A DNA stretch of 59,287 nucleotides from Fragilariopsis cylindrus CCMP1102 (GCA_900095095.1 FMBT01000537.1:1-59287); one strand, 5' to 3'; shown: positions 43,222 through 54,409, counted from the first letter of the stretch. Program-made: numbers and translations. Notes: generated by a model from the letters alone, not told the origin.

Positions 43222-44578
43222 GGTGCCGTAGAAGTGGTTCGTTATCGTTTCGTTTCGTTTGATTTGATCTTGAGAGATGGGAGGATAATTAATTCGATTG
43301 ATATATGCTTCTGATTCTTGTGTTTGTGTTTGTGTTTGCTTGTGTTTGTGTTTGCTATTTATTTTATTTTATGAGAGAAATAAAAAACGAATGAATGCGA
43401 ATGACAATGAAAACACTTGGTCACTTGGTGTAAGTCGCCGGATGTATAATATCTCTCGCGTTTTATCTTCTTTACTTTTTCTACTTTCTTTGTTGTCGTC
43501 GGTGAAAAAAGAGGTGCGAATCGCAATCGTATCAATAGTCAAAATGACAAGAATCAACGTACGTGTTCACTAACTTGTGTTTTTTTGAAACATACTTCGC
43601 TCTACTATGTGCACTAACGGCTAATACTTAGTCGTGCTTTACCGCTTTGAGCGTTTAGTGAGTGACTGAATTTGAATTAGTCAGAATTAACGGTACTGGC
43701 GTCATGACGTCATATATTATTATTTAACGTGATAACGGCATCAAATGTTGATAAGAACAAAAGAATTATTTTCCACAATTAAACAAGAAAATGCTATGTC
43801 ATCGATCGTGTGTAATATTTTTAATATACAATACGTCACCAGTAATAAATGCTAATTAACGTTTTCAATTAGGCTCATTCACATTTCATATTTATTTACG
43901 ACGCACGTGTTTAAAAAGGACTTGACAAACGCGTTTACATTATAATATAATATGTCAAGAATACGCGCTATCAAAACTAGAATTCAGCACCGCACCCCCA
44001 TCAGCCAAATTGCAAAACATATTATGCATTCAAGACTAAATAAAGCACATGTTTAGCACACAACATGCATGGGTTCCATCAACAAGCGAAACAGGAATTT
44101 GATACAAGTACAGGAAAGCACTTTACAACTACCTACAGTACATCAATCGGAAACACCATCAGCAACGACAAGACGGACAGGAATCGAATCACCACCAAGG
44201 ACAGTGAACTTAATGGAAGGAGAGGAGGAATCTGATTGCAGTGAGGTACAAGAAGAAGTAGTACAACCAAAAGTAGTTTGGTAAAACAAAGACAACCAAA
44301 AGGGCAAGAGACCGGAATCAGAGGATGACAGCTAGACAAAAGGCAAAAAGAGCGACTTTACATCTTCCCCATAGAAACCACCACTAAAACAAATAAGTAA
44401 AAGTAGCAACACTATTCGATTCGGAAGCAGAGGAATTAAAGAGCAGTCAAATCAAAACAATCGACTCGACTAATAAAAATCTCCTCCATTTCAAGTCAAG
44501 AAAAAAAATCGAATCTCAAAAAAAGAACGCAAATACTATTATACCATCATATCATATCATATCTTTCCTTCCTTCACC
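43222..44578. other. Divergent intergenic region between paralogues A and B
   Basis: No strong gene. A 71-codon plus-strand frame at 44069-44284 starts MGSINKRNRNLIQVQ and is acidic at its end, but it has no recognisable domain. The last 40 bases before B (ATACCATCATATCATATCAT) resemble those before C (TACCATCATATCATCTCAT), which may be shared promoter or leader sequence. Confidence 0.45.
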
Positions 44579-45292
44579 ATGACCGCAACAATCGTTGTTG
44601 ATACTACCACAAGTAATGGGTCGTCTTCGACTGACGGTGCTGCTAATGTTCCAGTAACAAATACATCATTAAGTAAATATAATTTTTCGAATTTATTGGC
44701 ATATGTTGTTAATATTTCTGTTACGTTTAGTATCGGGGTCAACATTGATCTAGCATTTTCAATTGATATTTGTATGGCAGTTTGGGTACTATGGCAATTT
44801 TGTCCAAGTCAACGCAACAGTGATGGTGTTGAGAGAGCTTGGTATTATTATTCAATTATGACCATATTTCAAGCAGGATGGACAGTATCGTTTTCATATG
44901 ACATTATCTGGTTAGCATTAATTTCCATGTACGGTATTGTAATTACACTGGTAATGGCTTCAATGTCGTTGCAGAAATATTCCAAAACGTGGAAGGGATA
45001 TTTATTATGGCAGTGTTTAATCTCAATTCAAACTGGATGGATTATAGCAGCAGCAGCTAAACCAAGGCAAATGATTCTGGATCAGTTTACAGCAAAACAA
45101 ATAAATGGTGTCCAATTAGGTGTTCTGGCTGGATTATGTCTTGTTAGTTTTGGTATTAGTGTCAAGGCCTTGTATGTCTTACTGAAACAACGAACAGACG
45201 CAACGAAGAAAACGATTAAAGAAGAAGAGGAAATGGGATCGTCAGCATCGGCATCTAACTTAGTATCTTCAAGTGAAGAAGAAGCGGTATAA
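44579..45292 (+). CDS. TspO/MBR-like membrane protein, paralogue B (internally shortened)
   Basis: 237 residues in one frame with ATG at 44579. It matches A and C at LLAYVVNISVTFSIGV, VWVLWQFCPSQRNSDGVERAW, FQAGWTVSFSYDIIWLALIS, SLQKYSKTWKGYLLWQ, SIQTGWIIAAAA and VLAGLCLVSFGISVKALYVLL. Two stretches are missing relative to A and C: most of the segment that contains GQPDNGELSAKYQTIVTPFG (replaced by VNIDLAFSIDICMA), and about 70 residues covering the fifth and sixth spans. Both losses keep the frame. Either a shortened functional paralogue or a decaying one. Confidence 0.7.
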   Translation: MTATIVVDTTTSNGSSSTDGAANVPVTNTSLSKYNFSNLLAYVVNISVTFSIGVNIDLAFSIDICMAVWVLWQFCPSQRNSDGVERAWYYYSIMTIFQAGWTVSFSYDIIWLALISMYGIVITLVMASMSLQKYSKTWKGYLLWQCLISIQTGWIIAAAAKPRQMILDQFTAKQINGVQLGVLAGLCLVSFGISVKALYVLLKQRTDATKKTIKEEEEMGSSASASNLVSSSEEEAV

Positions 45293-45557
45293 TAATGCAG
45301 AAGCATTTTTATTTGATTTAATTGTCATCGTGTTACAAATAAGCACAATATTAAATAGTATTGTCACCGTAACCGTTAGTATATGCTGCAACAAGGTAAT
45401 CACATTATAGTGCATTGTGTTCGTTCCTATTCTTCAATAAATAAGACGTAGACAATAACTTTTTCGATCACAATTCAACAGTATTTTCAGTATTTTTATC
45501 TTTTCTTCTTTCCAAATATTGGCCTTTCAATTCATTTTAATACATTGATTTTCTCTT

Positions 45558-46665
45558 TTATGTGAATAAAACATCAACAATAGCGGATGATACGATGATA
45601 ATACTATTTGTTACGAATACCTTAGCAAGAAAGTCGTATACACTTCCTACTACCAAAGCCGATGCTGCTGCTGCTGATACTGTGTCGTCGTCGTCGTCTT
45701 CGTCGTCGGTGCTATTCGAGAAATTGAATCCTGCAGCACACAAATAATCAAATTTGATTTCTCCTTGCGTAGAGACAATCAGGGTATTGGGTGGTACCTC
45801 GACGTTATTGGTTTTGGTATTGTTTTGACCCATATTGTTGGCAAGAATGGAGACGGCTTCGGTCTCGTAAATGTTGTAGACGAATGTGTACCGATTGTCC
45901 GGTTTGGACAATGTTCCCACGTACGTAATGTACCCGTCCAAGCCTTGGATTTCGTCATTAAAATGAGAGCCAGCCACGATGAGTTCGTCGGTAGTAATGT
46001 TCTCAGGATTCGTCCATTCGTACAACCGTGTCGAAAGGAATTTACCCACACTTCCTTCCGTAATACACGACGAGGACGAGGCGGATCCTGCTGGAAATCC
46101 GTAGATGGCTTGATCTTGAGTAAAGTACTGTGGTTCGATCGCACTCTTTAATCGATCGTTCGTCTCGACAAATACTTGGGCCGCTTCTTGTGCTGCCGCG
46201 GCATGCTCGCGGTATCAAAGGCGTTCATAAAAAATCGTGGCAGCAATACTATTGTCACTATCACTCATAGCATTCTCACTAGTCTCACCACTGTCATCCT
46301 CCGTGGTGGAAGTGGCTGTGGTTGCTGCCGTGTACCGTTGAAAACCGGGCATGGCTGTGACGATGGGTGCAAATCCTTGATTAAATTCATCAATCACCTC
46401 CTGATCGGACCATTCCCCCCCTAGAATCGCCCACAATCGTGTGACGATATATGATTCCTCCTCCGGGGGGCGAGGGTTGACAGTCACACGTGGCAGCAAA
46501 GAGGAAACAGACGAAGCATCTCCGGTGGTGGCTACTCCTGCACCTGCTGCTTTCTTCCGTCGCCGCCGACGTATCAATTGCAACAAGAACGGCGGCACTT
46601 ACAAATAAAATTATCAATCGTCGTCGCAAGAACAACGATAACGAACCATAACTGATGAGCATCAT
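45558..46665 (-). CDS. Membrane-anchored protein with two dimeric alpha-beta barrel-like domains (in-frame TGA and an N-terminal frame change)
   Basis: The ATG at 46663-46665 gives MMLISYGSLSLFLRRRLIILF, a signal anchor. The frame must change near 46600; a GTAAGT lies there, so a very short intron or a one-base error could explain it. From 46598 the frame reads LPRVTVNPRPPEEESYIVTR ... FAPIVTAMPGFQRYTAA ... IFYERL, TGA (46215-46217), then in the same phase YREHAAAAQEAAQVFVETND. The pattern PIVTAMPGFQRY with a later NSIAATIFYE resembles dimeric alpha-beta barrel (antibiotic-biosynthesis monooxygenase-like) proteins. A second similar unit is FNDEIQGLDGYITYVGTL ... RYTFVYNIYETEAVS. The C terminus has a hydrophobic span (VFVTNSIIIVSSAIVDVLF). 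CGA to TGA would explain the stop. Function unknown. Confidence 0.6.
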
Positions 46666-47210
46666 CCTTAATATATAGTATTATTGTTCGTGTAGGGAGT
46701 AGATTAATATGGCTGAACCAAGAATTCGAGAATGTCGTCGTTGTTTTGCATAGTAATGCAAGTAAAGCAAAGAAATTGTAGTGCGAGTTTTTGTCGTGAA
46801 TGAAGATTCGGTGTCAATGTGAAAAGATATTGTAACAACAAAAATCCGAATGGTAATTTATGTTGTCAATAGTATAGCTCTCGTGCGTTTTGATTGGTTC
46901 CCGGGCAGACTATGGGCTTTTTCTCACCCCGCGAAGATAATTTATGTTTTACGCCATACCGGTAGACACATTACGATGTATGTATTCGTTCACAAAACAG
47001 ATTGTTACTAGCTAAAACGACACATCATATAATCTTTATGACATACGTTTTGCCATTCGTTCGTTGTTCGTTCTCTGCTCTCTCTCTCTCATACCGTAAT
47101 AAAGTAAGAAAAGCAATTTGAAGTCCAAAGCGATTTGAACTCAAAAGTCAACGAACACACGAACGTACGAAAATAATATTACCATCATATCATCTCATCC
47201 ATCACTCATC
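46666..47210. other. Divergent promoter region
   Basis: Separates the barrel protein (-) and paralogue C (+). A CT-rich run (CTCTCTCTCTCTC) lies at about 47077-47090 and a TACCATCATATCAT element just before the ATG of C. Confidence 0.4.
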
Positions 47211-48229
47211 ATGACTGGCAACATTGCTGATACCAGCATTTCGAACAAGAATAAAGATACTACGCCAGTTGACGTTGACGTTGACGTTCCAGTTCCAACA
47301 AATATGGATACTACAAATGCAAGTACAAGTACAAGTACATCATTAAACAAATTTAATTGGTTGAATTTATTAGCATATGCTGTGAATGTTTTTGTGACAT
47401 TTGGTATTGGTATATTTGGAATAACTGGTCAACCTTCTAATAGTGAATTATCTGCTAAATATCAGACAATTGTTACACCATTTGGTTTATCATTTTCAAT
47501 TTGGGGTGTTGTTTTATTTGGCAAGCAATATGGATTGTATGGCAATTTTTACCATCCCAAAGAAATTCAGAAGGTGTATTCAAGGCATGGTATTATTATC
47601 CAATTATGACTGTATTTCAAGCTGGATGGACAATTTCTTTTAGTTATGAAATTATGTGGTTAGCATTAATTTGTATGTATTGTATATTAATTACGTTAGT
47701 TTGTGCATCAATGTCATTACAACGTTATTCCAAGAATTGGAAAGGGTATTTATTATGGCAAGGTCCATTTTCTATTCAAACCGGATGGATTATGGCAGCA
47801 GCAGCTGTTAATACAAACGTATGTGCTGTTTCATACAATGCAAATGCAACAACACAATTGATTGTAGCAAGTCTATCATTAGTTGTTCTACTAACAACAG
47901 CATTTACATGGTTGTGTTCGTATCCTGTTGATTTTGCTATACCAATCGTTATTGTATGGGCTTTAATTGGTGTGTGGTTAGGGTTAGGAGGACAACCAAA
48001 GCAAACAAATTTGGATGAATTTACAACAAGACAAATTATTGGTGTTGAATATGGTGTATTAGCGGGATTCTGTCTTGTTAGTTTTGGTATTATCGTCAAG
48101 GTCTTGTACGTATTATTAGAACAACGTCCAGAAGCATTGAAGAATAAAAATACTCAAGAAGAAGAAGAAGAACACGAACAAAGGGGAACATCAGAATTAG
48201 AATTAGTATCAGAATCAGAATCCTGTTGA
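47211..48229 (+). CDS. TspO/MBR-like multispan membrane protein, paralogue C (one frameshift)
   Basis: ATG at 47211. It is collinear with paralogue A and about 80 percent identical by eye across the membrane part: FNWLNLLAYAVNVFVTFGIG, SELSAKYQTIVTPFGLSFS, then after a break IWQAIWIVWQFLPSQRNSEG, VFQAGWTISFSYEIMWLALI, YLLWQGPFSIQTGWIMAAAA and FCLVSFGIIVKVLYVLLEQR. The frame shifts at about 47510-47516: GTTGTTTTATTTGG is one T short of the GTTTTTATTTGG needed to read VFIWQ. The C-terminal tail is Glu/Ser-rich. Same family remarks as for A; the tail differs between paralogues. Confidence 0.68.
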
Positions 48230-49449
48230 TTATGCTATACCATCCGTTATATTGTCCAATTAGGGGTATTAGCTGTCGTGCGTACGTATAGGCATTGATT
48301 ATAATCTATATTTATTTGCAGAATGAATCAACTTTTCCCAGTCTATTATTATACATACACACACATTTTAAGAATAATCCTCCCTGTAGCAGGGTACAAG
48401 TACTTAGTTCTAGCCTATATCTTATACCTCTAGATTCTTATCAGCTATATATAGTTTCTTATGGTTATGTATTATACTCTACTCTAATGTACTGTACTAT
48501 ATGCATTGCATTATTTACCCTCATCGCTCTCGCTCTCGCTCTCACTTATTATTCTGATTAGTCCATTGTTAATAATAAAATATATAACAAAATATCTAGT
48601 TGAGGGTTCCTATAATTTTCCCCAAAATGACACAAATTAAATCGATATTTTTAGCCTCTATTAACAGTACAAATATCTATTTCGTCTCATAAATTTCGTA
48701 TCAAACGAGACCAATATATTGATGGAGCTTCCTTAGATTCAATACATTTCTATTTACATGTTGATAATTTTCCTGTAGAATTCTCCCTATAAATAATCAA
48801 ATCACAGCGAACAAACTGTTTGTCCTTATTAAGAGTACACACAGATATCTATATCTCGTCTTGTAAGATTTTACTAAACAGATCGATATCCATGGAGATT
48901 CTTCGACTAGTTACGAAAAAATTTTTTTCATTTCAATTCTTACCTATACCGTTACTGTACTGTTCTGAATACTAATGCTTTCGACTTCAAGTGAAAATTT
49001 GTCTCCAGGTCCAGGCAGAAAAAAATAACTGGTTAGTGTTGAGTTGTTAGTGAGTTGTTAGCGATTTGTTAGTGATAAAAACAAGTCACTAAACAAGTCA
49101 ATATGCCGCGATTAAGGGGGCTGCGATTTTTTAATTGTTTCGTACAAATTTCTATCCACGTAGGAACGGAAGATGCTTTAGACAAATTGCATCCATCAAT
49201 CAAATATATCAATCCATCATTTATTTCATTTTTCAATCAATCGGCAACAGAAGCACATAACGTAACATTCATTTTTTCTCGTATCAGCACAGCCTAAAGT
49301 ACAGAACAATCGAATTGAATCGAATCGAATTCAAATGAGTGAGTAGTGCTCTCTCTCTATAGTATTAGGTAAAGCTAGTTTAGGGTTATTGCAGAAACAA
49401 AAGCAAAGCAAAGTGAAGTAAAGTAAAGCAAAGAAGTTGGTAACTAGTA
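48230..49449. other. Intergenic with MITE-derived repeats
   Basis: No strong gene. A 64-codon frame at 49103-49297 (MPRLRGLRFFNCFVQISIHV) is short and unrecognised. Repeats related to the transposon at 10821-11803 occupy about 48600-48925. Confidence 0.45.
48600..48925. repeat. Two tandem partial copies of the 10.8-kb MITE's inner arm
   Basis: Copy one (about 48610-48790) has TTTTCCCCAAAATGACACAAA, AACAGTACAAATATCTAT and TTAGATTCAATACAT. Copy two (about 48775-48925) has AATAATCAAATCACAGCGAA, AGAGTACACACAGATATCTAT and AGATCGATATCCATGGAGAT. Both parallel 11540-11720, with GGTACAAATATCTATATTTC and AGATCAATATCCATGGAGGT. Confidence 0.65.
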
Positions 49450-50619
49450 ATGCCGTCATCTTCACCGTCGTCTTCGTCGTCATCGTCGTCTTCACCGTCG
49501 TCTTCGGCTAATATGGATTATCCACGAAATGAAAATGGTGACTATGTGAAACATATAAAAGGATTAGAATATTATTCTAATTTTTTGACTCCAATAGAAC
49601 AAAAAGATATGTTAGATTTGATATATAATAATACATTTCAAGAAGGTATAATTGCACGTCGACAACAATTTTATGGTGAAATGTATTATCATACTGCCTT
49701 TAAATCGAAACTATTACAAGGTGCTTCAAGTTCAGATTCAGGAAAAACTTGCGCTTCAAGTTGCGATGATGATGACGACGACAATGGCAAGGATGACAAT
49801 GACAACGACAACGACAATAATAAGGGGAATGACAATAAGAATGATACTACAACATCAACAGCAGGAGGACATTTCCCATTAGATGAAAATTCTAATATGA
49901 TGAAATGGCTTGATAAAACAATGCCCTATTTTAAAGAAGAATTAGGTCCTACTATCGAAAAACCAACACAAGTATTAATCAATGAATATAAAAATAATAT
50001 GGGGATTGCCAGTCATTTTGAAGATATTAATTCATTTGGACCAATAATATGTACAATATCATTACTATCACCAATCTATATGACATTAAAAAAACCAATT
50101 GTAACAATTGAAAATGCCTGTGATGTCTATGAGGATGTTGTGAAAATATTATTAGAACCTGGTTCATTATTAATACTGAAATCAGATGCAAGATATAAAT
50201 ATAGACATGGCATAGGTAAATATAAATGGATTACTATACCAACAACAATACCAGCAACAGAATCAATATCAGTTAGTGGTGACGAGACTGGTGGTAACGA
50301 GAATGAGAATGATGATGTCGATCAGAATAAGAATGCTGATCAATCATCCTCGCCGACACCATTACCACCGAACAAGGATGACAATAAGGATGAAACAAAT
50401 CCAACTAAATCGTCAGATAATAATACAAATACAAATACAAATACAAAAAATAATAATAATACAACTAATAATAATGTTAGAAGTATCAGAAGAATTAAAC
50501 GGGATGAATCCTATCGTCGTGTGAGTGTGACAATACGACATTTATTATCCACAAGACGAAAAGTATATCATGAGAATGAGGATGAATCGAATACAATTAA
50601 AGATCCAAATGTCTATTAA
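49450..50619 (+). CDS. AlkB-like 2-oxoglutarate/Fe(II) dioxygenase
   Basis: 389 residues with ATG at 49450. A Ser/Pro-rich N terminus is followed by GLEYYSNFLTPIEQKDMLDL, the AlkB entry strand, then RRQQFYGEMYYHT. The catalytic part reads QVLINEYKNNMGIASHFEDI and SFGPIICTISLLSPIYMTL: His at about 188 with Glu two residues on (H-F-E-D). The second His is in YKYRHGIGKYKW (about 253), and the Arg pair for 2-oxoglutarate is in YRRVSVTIR (about 356-363). Two Asp/Asn-rich insertions (about 105-140 and 275-345) break the fold, as is common in diatom proteins. It resembles the ALKBH7/ALKBH8-like branch with RNA- or protein-directed demethylation or hydroxylation roles; the exact substrate cannot be told. 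The frame is unbroken. Confidence 0.82.
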   Translation: MPSSSPSSSSSSSSSPSSSANMDYPRNENGDYVKHIKGLEYYSNFLTPIEQKDMLDLIYNNTFQEGIIARRQQFYGEMYYHTAFKSKLLQGASSSDSGKTCASSCDDDDDDNGKDDNDNDNDNNKGNDNKNDTTTSTAGGHFPLDENSNMMKWLDKTMPYFKEELGPTIEKPTQVLINEYKNNMGIASHFEDINSFGPIICTISLLSPIYMTLKKPIVTIENACDVYEDVVKILLEPGSLLILKSDARYKYRHGIGKYKWITIPTTIPATESISVSGDETGGNENENDDVDQNKNADQSSSPTPLPPNKDDNKDETNPTKSSDNNTNTNTNTKNNNNTTNNNVRSIRRIKRDESYRRVSVTIRHLLSTRRKVYHENEDESNTIKDPNVY

Positions 50620-52054
50620 GAATTAAGATGCCAAAGTATAAAATAAATAGAAACATAGAACTATGACTAAAAATAGAAACATTGGAAGATAAGTAAAGAC
50701 GAGATATAAAATAAAGAAGGAGTATTGAATATACTGCATTGAATAATGGTAGTGTAGGACCACCATGCAGTTACTATAGCTAGCTTGCTACTAGATCTGT
50801 CTAGCCTTTCCCTAGATTCTTTTACTGTATTTCTTTGAAGAAGAAACGTACACGTAAACTACATAAAACAAACAAACAAACAAATTACTTACCCTAAATG
50901 AGAAAAAAAACGTCCATCTCCGCACTTTTTTCTCGTATCTGCAAACAAATTTAAGTTTGAATAAAAAATTGACTCACTAGACTAAATACCTTACTTCTAG
51001 CGTTGGGTCGCGCGTTGCCAAAACTCAACGAAATCTTGTCCGACCTCCTCGTGACACCCGTGTAGGGAGCGAAAAGGGATGTCAAGACAAAAAAGAAGAA
51101 AATACATCATAGTCCGCGGTAATGGACCATGTTAAGGTATACACTCATAATATATTTCATAAAAATGAGGTTGCGTATATACACCTCTCAAAAGAATGTT
51201 AATTCAACTATTATTTAATAACAGACTGTAATCGTAAACGGACTGTACGCGAAGAAGAACGCGAAGCCTATCTTACTTCGTACCTTGTACCTGGTACATG
51301 CTGTTCACAAAACAAAAGGCATGTATGTTTCAGTCTAGATTCCACTAAAAAAGAAGTTATTAAATGTAGACAAAACAATTCTGAATAAAGAAATTTCTTC
51401 CTGTTTACACTTCTTGTACCTGGTACATGCTAACGTATATCATCTGTTCACAAAACGGAAGGCATGTATGTTTCAGTCTAGATTCCATTTAAAAAAAAAA
51501 GATATTAAATGTAGACAAAACAGTTCTGAATAAAGAAATTTCTTCCTGTTTACACTTCTTGTCCTCGCGGTTATTTATTACTTACATATATACTATCCTA
51601 CGACATGAATATAAAACTCACTGCATGTCAAAGAAAGACGCATTATGGGCGATTTTGCTTCCGGCATGTCTTCTTTTCCTCGACATAGGTGTCAACAAAA
51701 TACGGTGTCAATTTTCGTCGCATGGTGACATTCGTTTCGGCAGAGTATCACGTACAATTCTACGGTAACTGGATCCCATGACTAACGCATGTGGATGATT
51801 TCGCTCATATCGGTGTCAACAAAATACTGTGTCAGTGGTGTCAGGTGTCAGAACTTTGGTTCAATTCGAATGATTTCCTTAGTATCAGTAGTAAAAGTAC
51901 AGCCGTTCACGAGAGACAAAAATATATTGCTTTTCGAAACTCAAATTTATAAACTCGCTCTTCTCTCACAATCCAAAGAAATAAAACTTTCAAACACGAA
52001 TTCACCCTAACCTGTCCCAATCAACTACAATGGTCTGCCTTCCGCTTTCATTTT
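50620..52054. other. Intergenic with a two-copy tandem repeat
   Basis: No gene supported. Holds the tandem repeat at 51284-51560. Confidence 0.5.
51284..51560. repeat. Tandem duplication, unit about 130-145 bp
   Basis: Copies begin CTTGTACCTGGTACATGCT at 51284 and 51413. Each contains GGCATGTATGTTTCAGTCTA, TAAATGTAGACAAAACA and a TTCTGAATAAAGAAATTTC stretch, ending in CTGTTTACACTTCTTG. GTACCTGGTAC at each start is a palindrome around the central T. Copies differ by about a 15-base insertion and few substitutions. Confidence 0.85.
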
Positions 52055-52519
52055 ATGAACTCAACTCCGATGAGCTTCACGATTAAAAATCGTGTCGATA
52101 ACGCTAAGTCGATCGAGGAAGGAATCAGTGTTCTCAACGGTAGCGACACTTCAGCCACGTTTATGCTTCTCCCTAACAGAGGATTTATGGGTGTTGAAAA
52201 TGGGATCCAGGGTGCGTTTATTCTCGAATGCCGGGAAATCAAAAACTTCAACATCGTTGTCAAATACGACTTTCCTGCCTCCGGAAAAGACACTTTCACT
52301 GCCAACTCCACGGAGTAAACGATTGCGAAATGCGATACTGCCGACAACGGAAAGTACGGGGATAAAAATCCGCACAACTTGATTCTCACCATCGCGAGAG
52401 ATCCCCAGCTAGCTGCAGGTCAATGGTCGGATGAAGATGCTACCGCTAACTTTTTCAGTCATACTGTTCCTGAATTAGCCAAGGAAGGCATCATGGCGTA
52501 TTTGACTGGTGGTGCTTAG
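52055..52519 (+). CDS. Small protein of unknown family with an in-frame TAA
   Basis: From ATG 52055 the frame reads MNSTPMSFTIKNRVDNAKSI ... NGIQGAFILECREIKNFNIV ... DFPASGKDTFTANSTE, TAA (52316-52318), then in the same phase TIAKCDTADNGKYGDKNPHN, LILTIARDPQL, QWSDEDATANFFSHTVPELA, ending TAG at 52517-52519. Codon use looks equally coding on both sides (about 87 and 66 residues). The composition suggests a small beta-rich soluble protein. I do not recognise a family. Explanations are a nonsense mutation, a base error, or two short proteins. Confidence 0.5.
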
Positions 52520-53310
52520 GCTGCCCCCTAAAAATAGTTTCATTCAATCATTATGGCACCACTATGAACGGCGAAGAAGAGCGGAAAAATTGAATTTCAA
52601 AGTGGAATCATCATTGACCTTGCAACACAAGTTTCGTGAAGAAAATAACTCTAGAAAAGATAAATTTAGTTGAAAGTGTTAACGAATGAAAAAAACTAGT
52701 CATTACAGCTCAATTGTGCCAAACAATCGTTCCAAATATTTGTACTTACTTATATCCTCTGAAAAACATCGTGGCGCACGGTGCTAAAGTACTCGAAGTA
52801 ATAAAACTGTAAATAAAATTTAGATACTTCCTCCGTGCAACTATCGTTTGGAAATTTTGCGCGTAATTAAAGCGTTCAACGAAGAAATTTGCAAGGAGGA
52901 TGAGGGAAACTTGTGATTGTGTTGGTGTTGAATTATCTTCTTCTATCTCTTTCCGGTCAAGTTTTTGATGGCCACTCATTTAATATAATATTTAAAAAAA
53001 TCTAATTTAAATTGTGTGCTCGATGGCGCGCGACGACTTTTAATAAAAAATAAAACTTCATATCATCGTTGTCTCTAGTTAGTTCCTATTCATCTTATTG
53101 ACAATTATATAATTCTATCATCATTAGAGAAGGGGAAAAAGAAGACGAAAAGATAAATCAATAACAAATTAGCCCAACTATACTGTGACTAGCTTTCAAT
53201 CGAAGCAACAAGGAAAGTATCGATCAGTTGTGGAAGCAAAACATCAAAGCTATTGCACCGTTCTACACTACACTAGTAGAGACTAGTAGCTCCGCTAAAT
53301 TTCCCTCAAC
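52520..53310. other. Intergenic, nothing recognised
   Basis: A minus-strand frame at 52746-52979 (MSGHQKLDRKEIEEDNSTPT) is short and without family; I do not call it a gene. Confidence 0.45.
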
Positions 53311-53726
53311 ATGCAACAATGGAAAGCTTCAAAAAATCATCGCAAGGCGAAGCGGAAACAACAACACCAGAAGGCTGAGAGAAGAGAAGAGGTAAATTCG
53401 CAGGTAGAATCTACGAGAAATAAACGAGAACGAGAACGAGTAAAAAACAAGAAGCTGCTACTGGTGCCGTCATTATCTTCCTCGTCTTCAGCGGTACAGG
53501 TGGAAGAAGAAAATAAATTGGAACAACCGCACCATCATACCCCAATAATAGTAGCAACAGCAGTAGCAGTAGCAATAACAACAGTAACACCACGGCTATT
53601 AGTAGTAGTACTACTAATAGTAAGACTCACACAAAAGATATTGCAAGGATTGAACGCATGCGTCTCAAGAAGCAACAACGAAAAGAACGGAACAGACAAA
53701 AGAAAGCATCTTCTGTAGTCAGCTGA
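53311..53726 (+). CDS. Small very basic protein with Ser/Asn tract (one frameshift)
   Basis: ATG 53311 starts MQQWKASKNHRKAKRKQQHQ, Lys/Arg-rich, then Ser-rich and acidic parts to QPHHHTP. At the CCCC of about 53539-53542 the other phase gives a better continuation: NNSSNSSSSSNNNSN, then KTHTKDIARIERMRLKKQQR and KERNRQKKASSVVS to the TGA at 53724-53726. The two ends are both basic and helical, which suggests a nucleic-acid-binding or nucleolar protein (inference). In the unshifted phase the end is a Val/Leu-rich shadow of the AGT/AGC repeat. Confidence 0.45.
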
Positions 53727-54409
53727 ACAATTTGATTTGGCCGCGTCGATTATTCTGTCACTCGTCTTTTACAGTCAATCAATTGCTGACCATAAAGGTA
53801 ACTGTGTTCCAACAATTCAACTCTTTGACCTTATATATCCCGTTCGGTTTTATATTCATTCATTCTGAAAAGAACCCAAATTGAAATGGTTCGTAATAGC
53901 CCGAGTGCGGAGTTTTGTTCTATTTTGGAATCACATTTGCTGATTTTATTGTATTTAGAGACTGCGTTATATTCGTAACTAGAATGATAGAAAATTCACC
54001 AAGCCAAACTTGAAAACAACATAACGGGAATGATTCAATGATGACATACCTACCTGTTACAAATTGTCGGGCGGACAACTTGTGTGGAGACTCCACAATT
54101 CGATTCCTAATAAAATCCTGGACGAATGATGCTGGAAACTCTTCCGTCAAAACCAAACTCGGTATCATTCATGTGGAATAGATCCGAGAGAAATAGAACA
54201 ATATTGTCGTTGATATATTTTTGATGCTTTGTAGGATAGTTGTTGAGTATAGATAGAGAAGGGAATACACGATTGCCGTCTTTATTTACCCGAAATTTCT
54301 TGTGAAAGAGTCCTCGCAATCAAGCAAAGAAAACAAAGGCCGTTATTGGATTGATTCATTCCGGCCCCCGAAATCTAGGTAAATTAGATCATTCGTTAAA
54401 AGTTACTTC

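Noticed and set aside
51559..52010. Two short plus frames after the tandem repeat
   Set aside because: Short, unrelated to each other and without motifs; not called.
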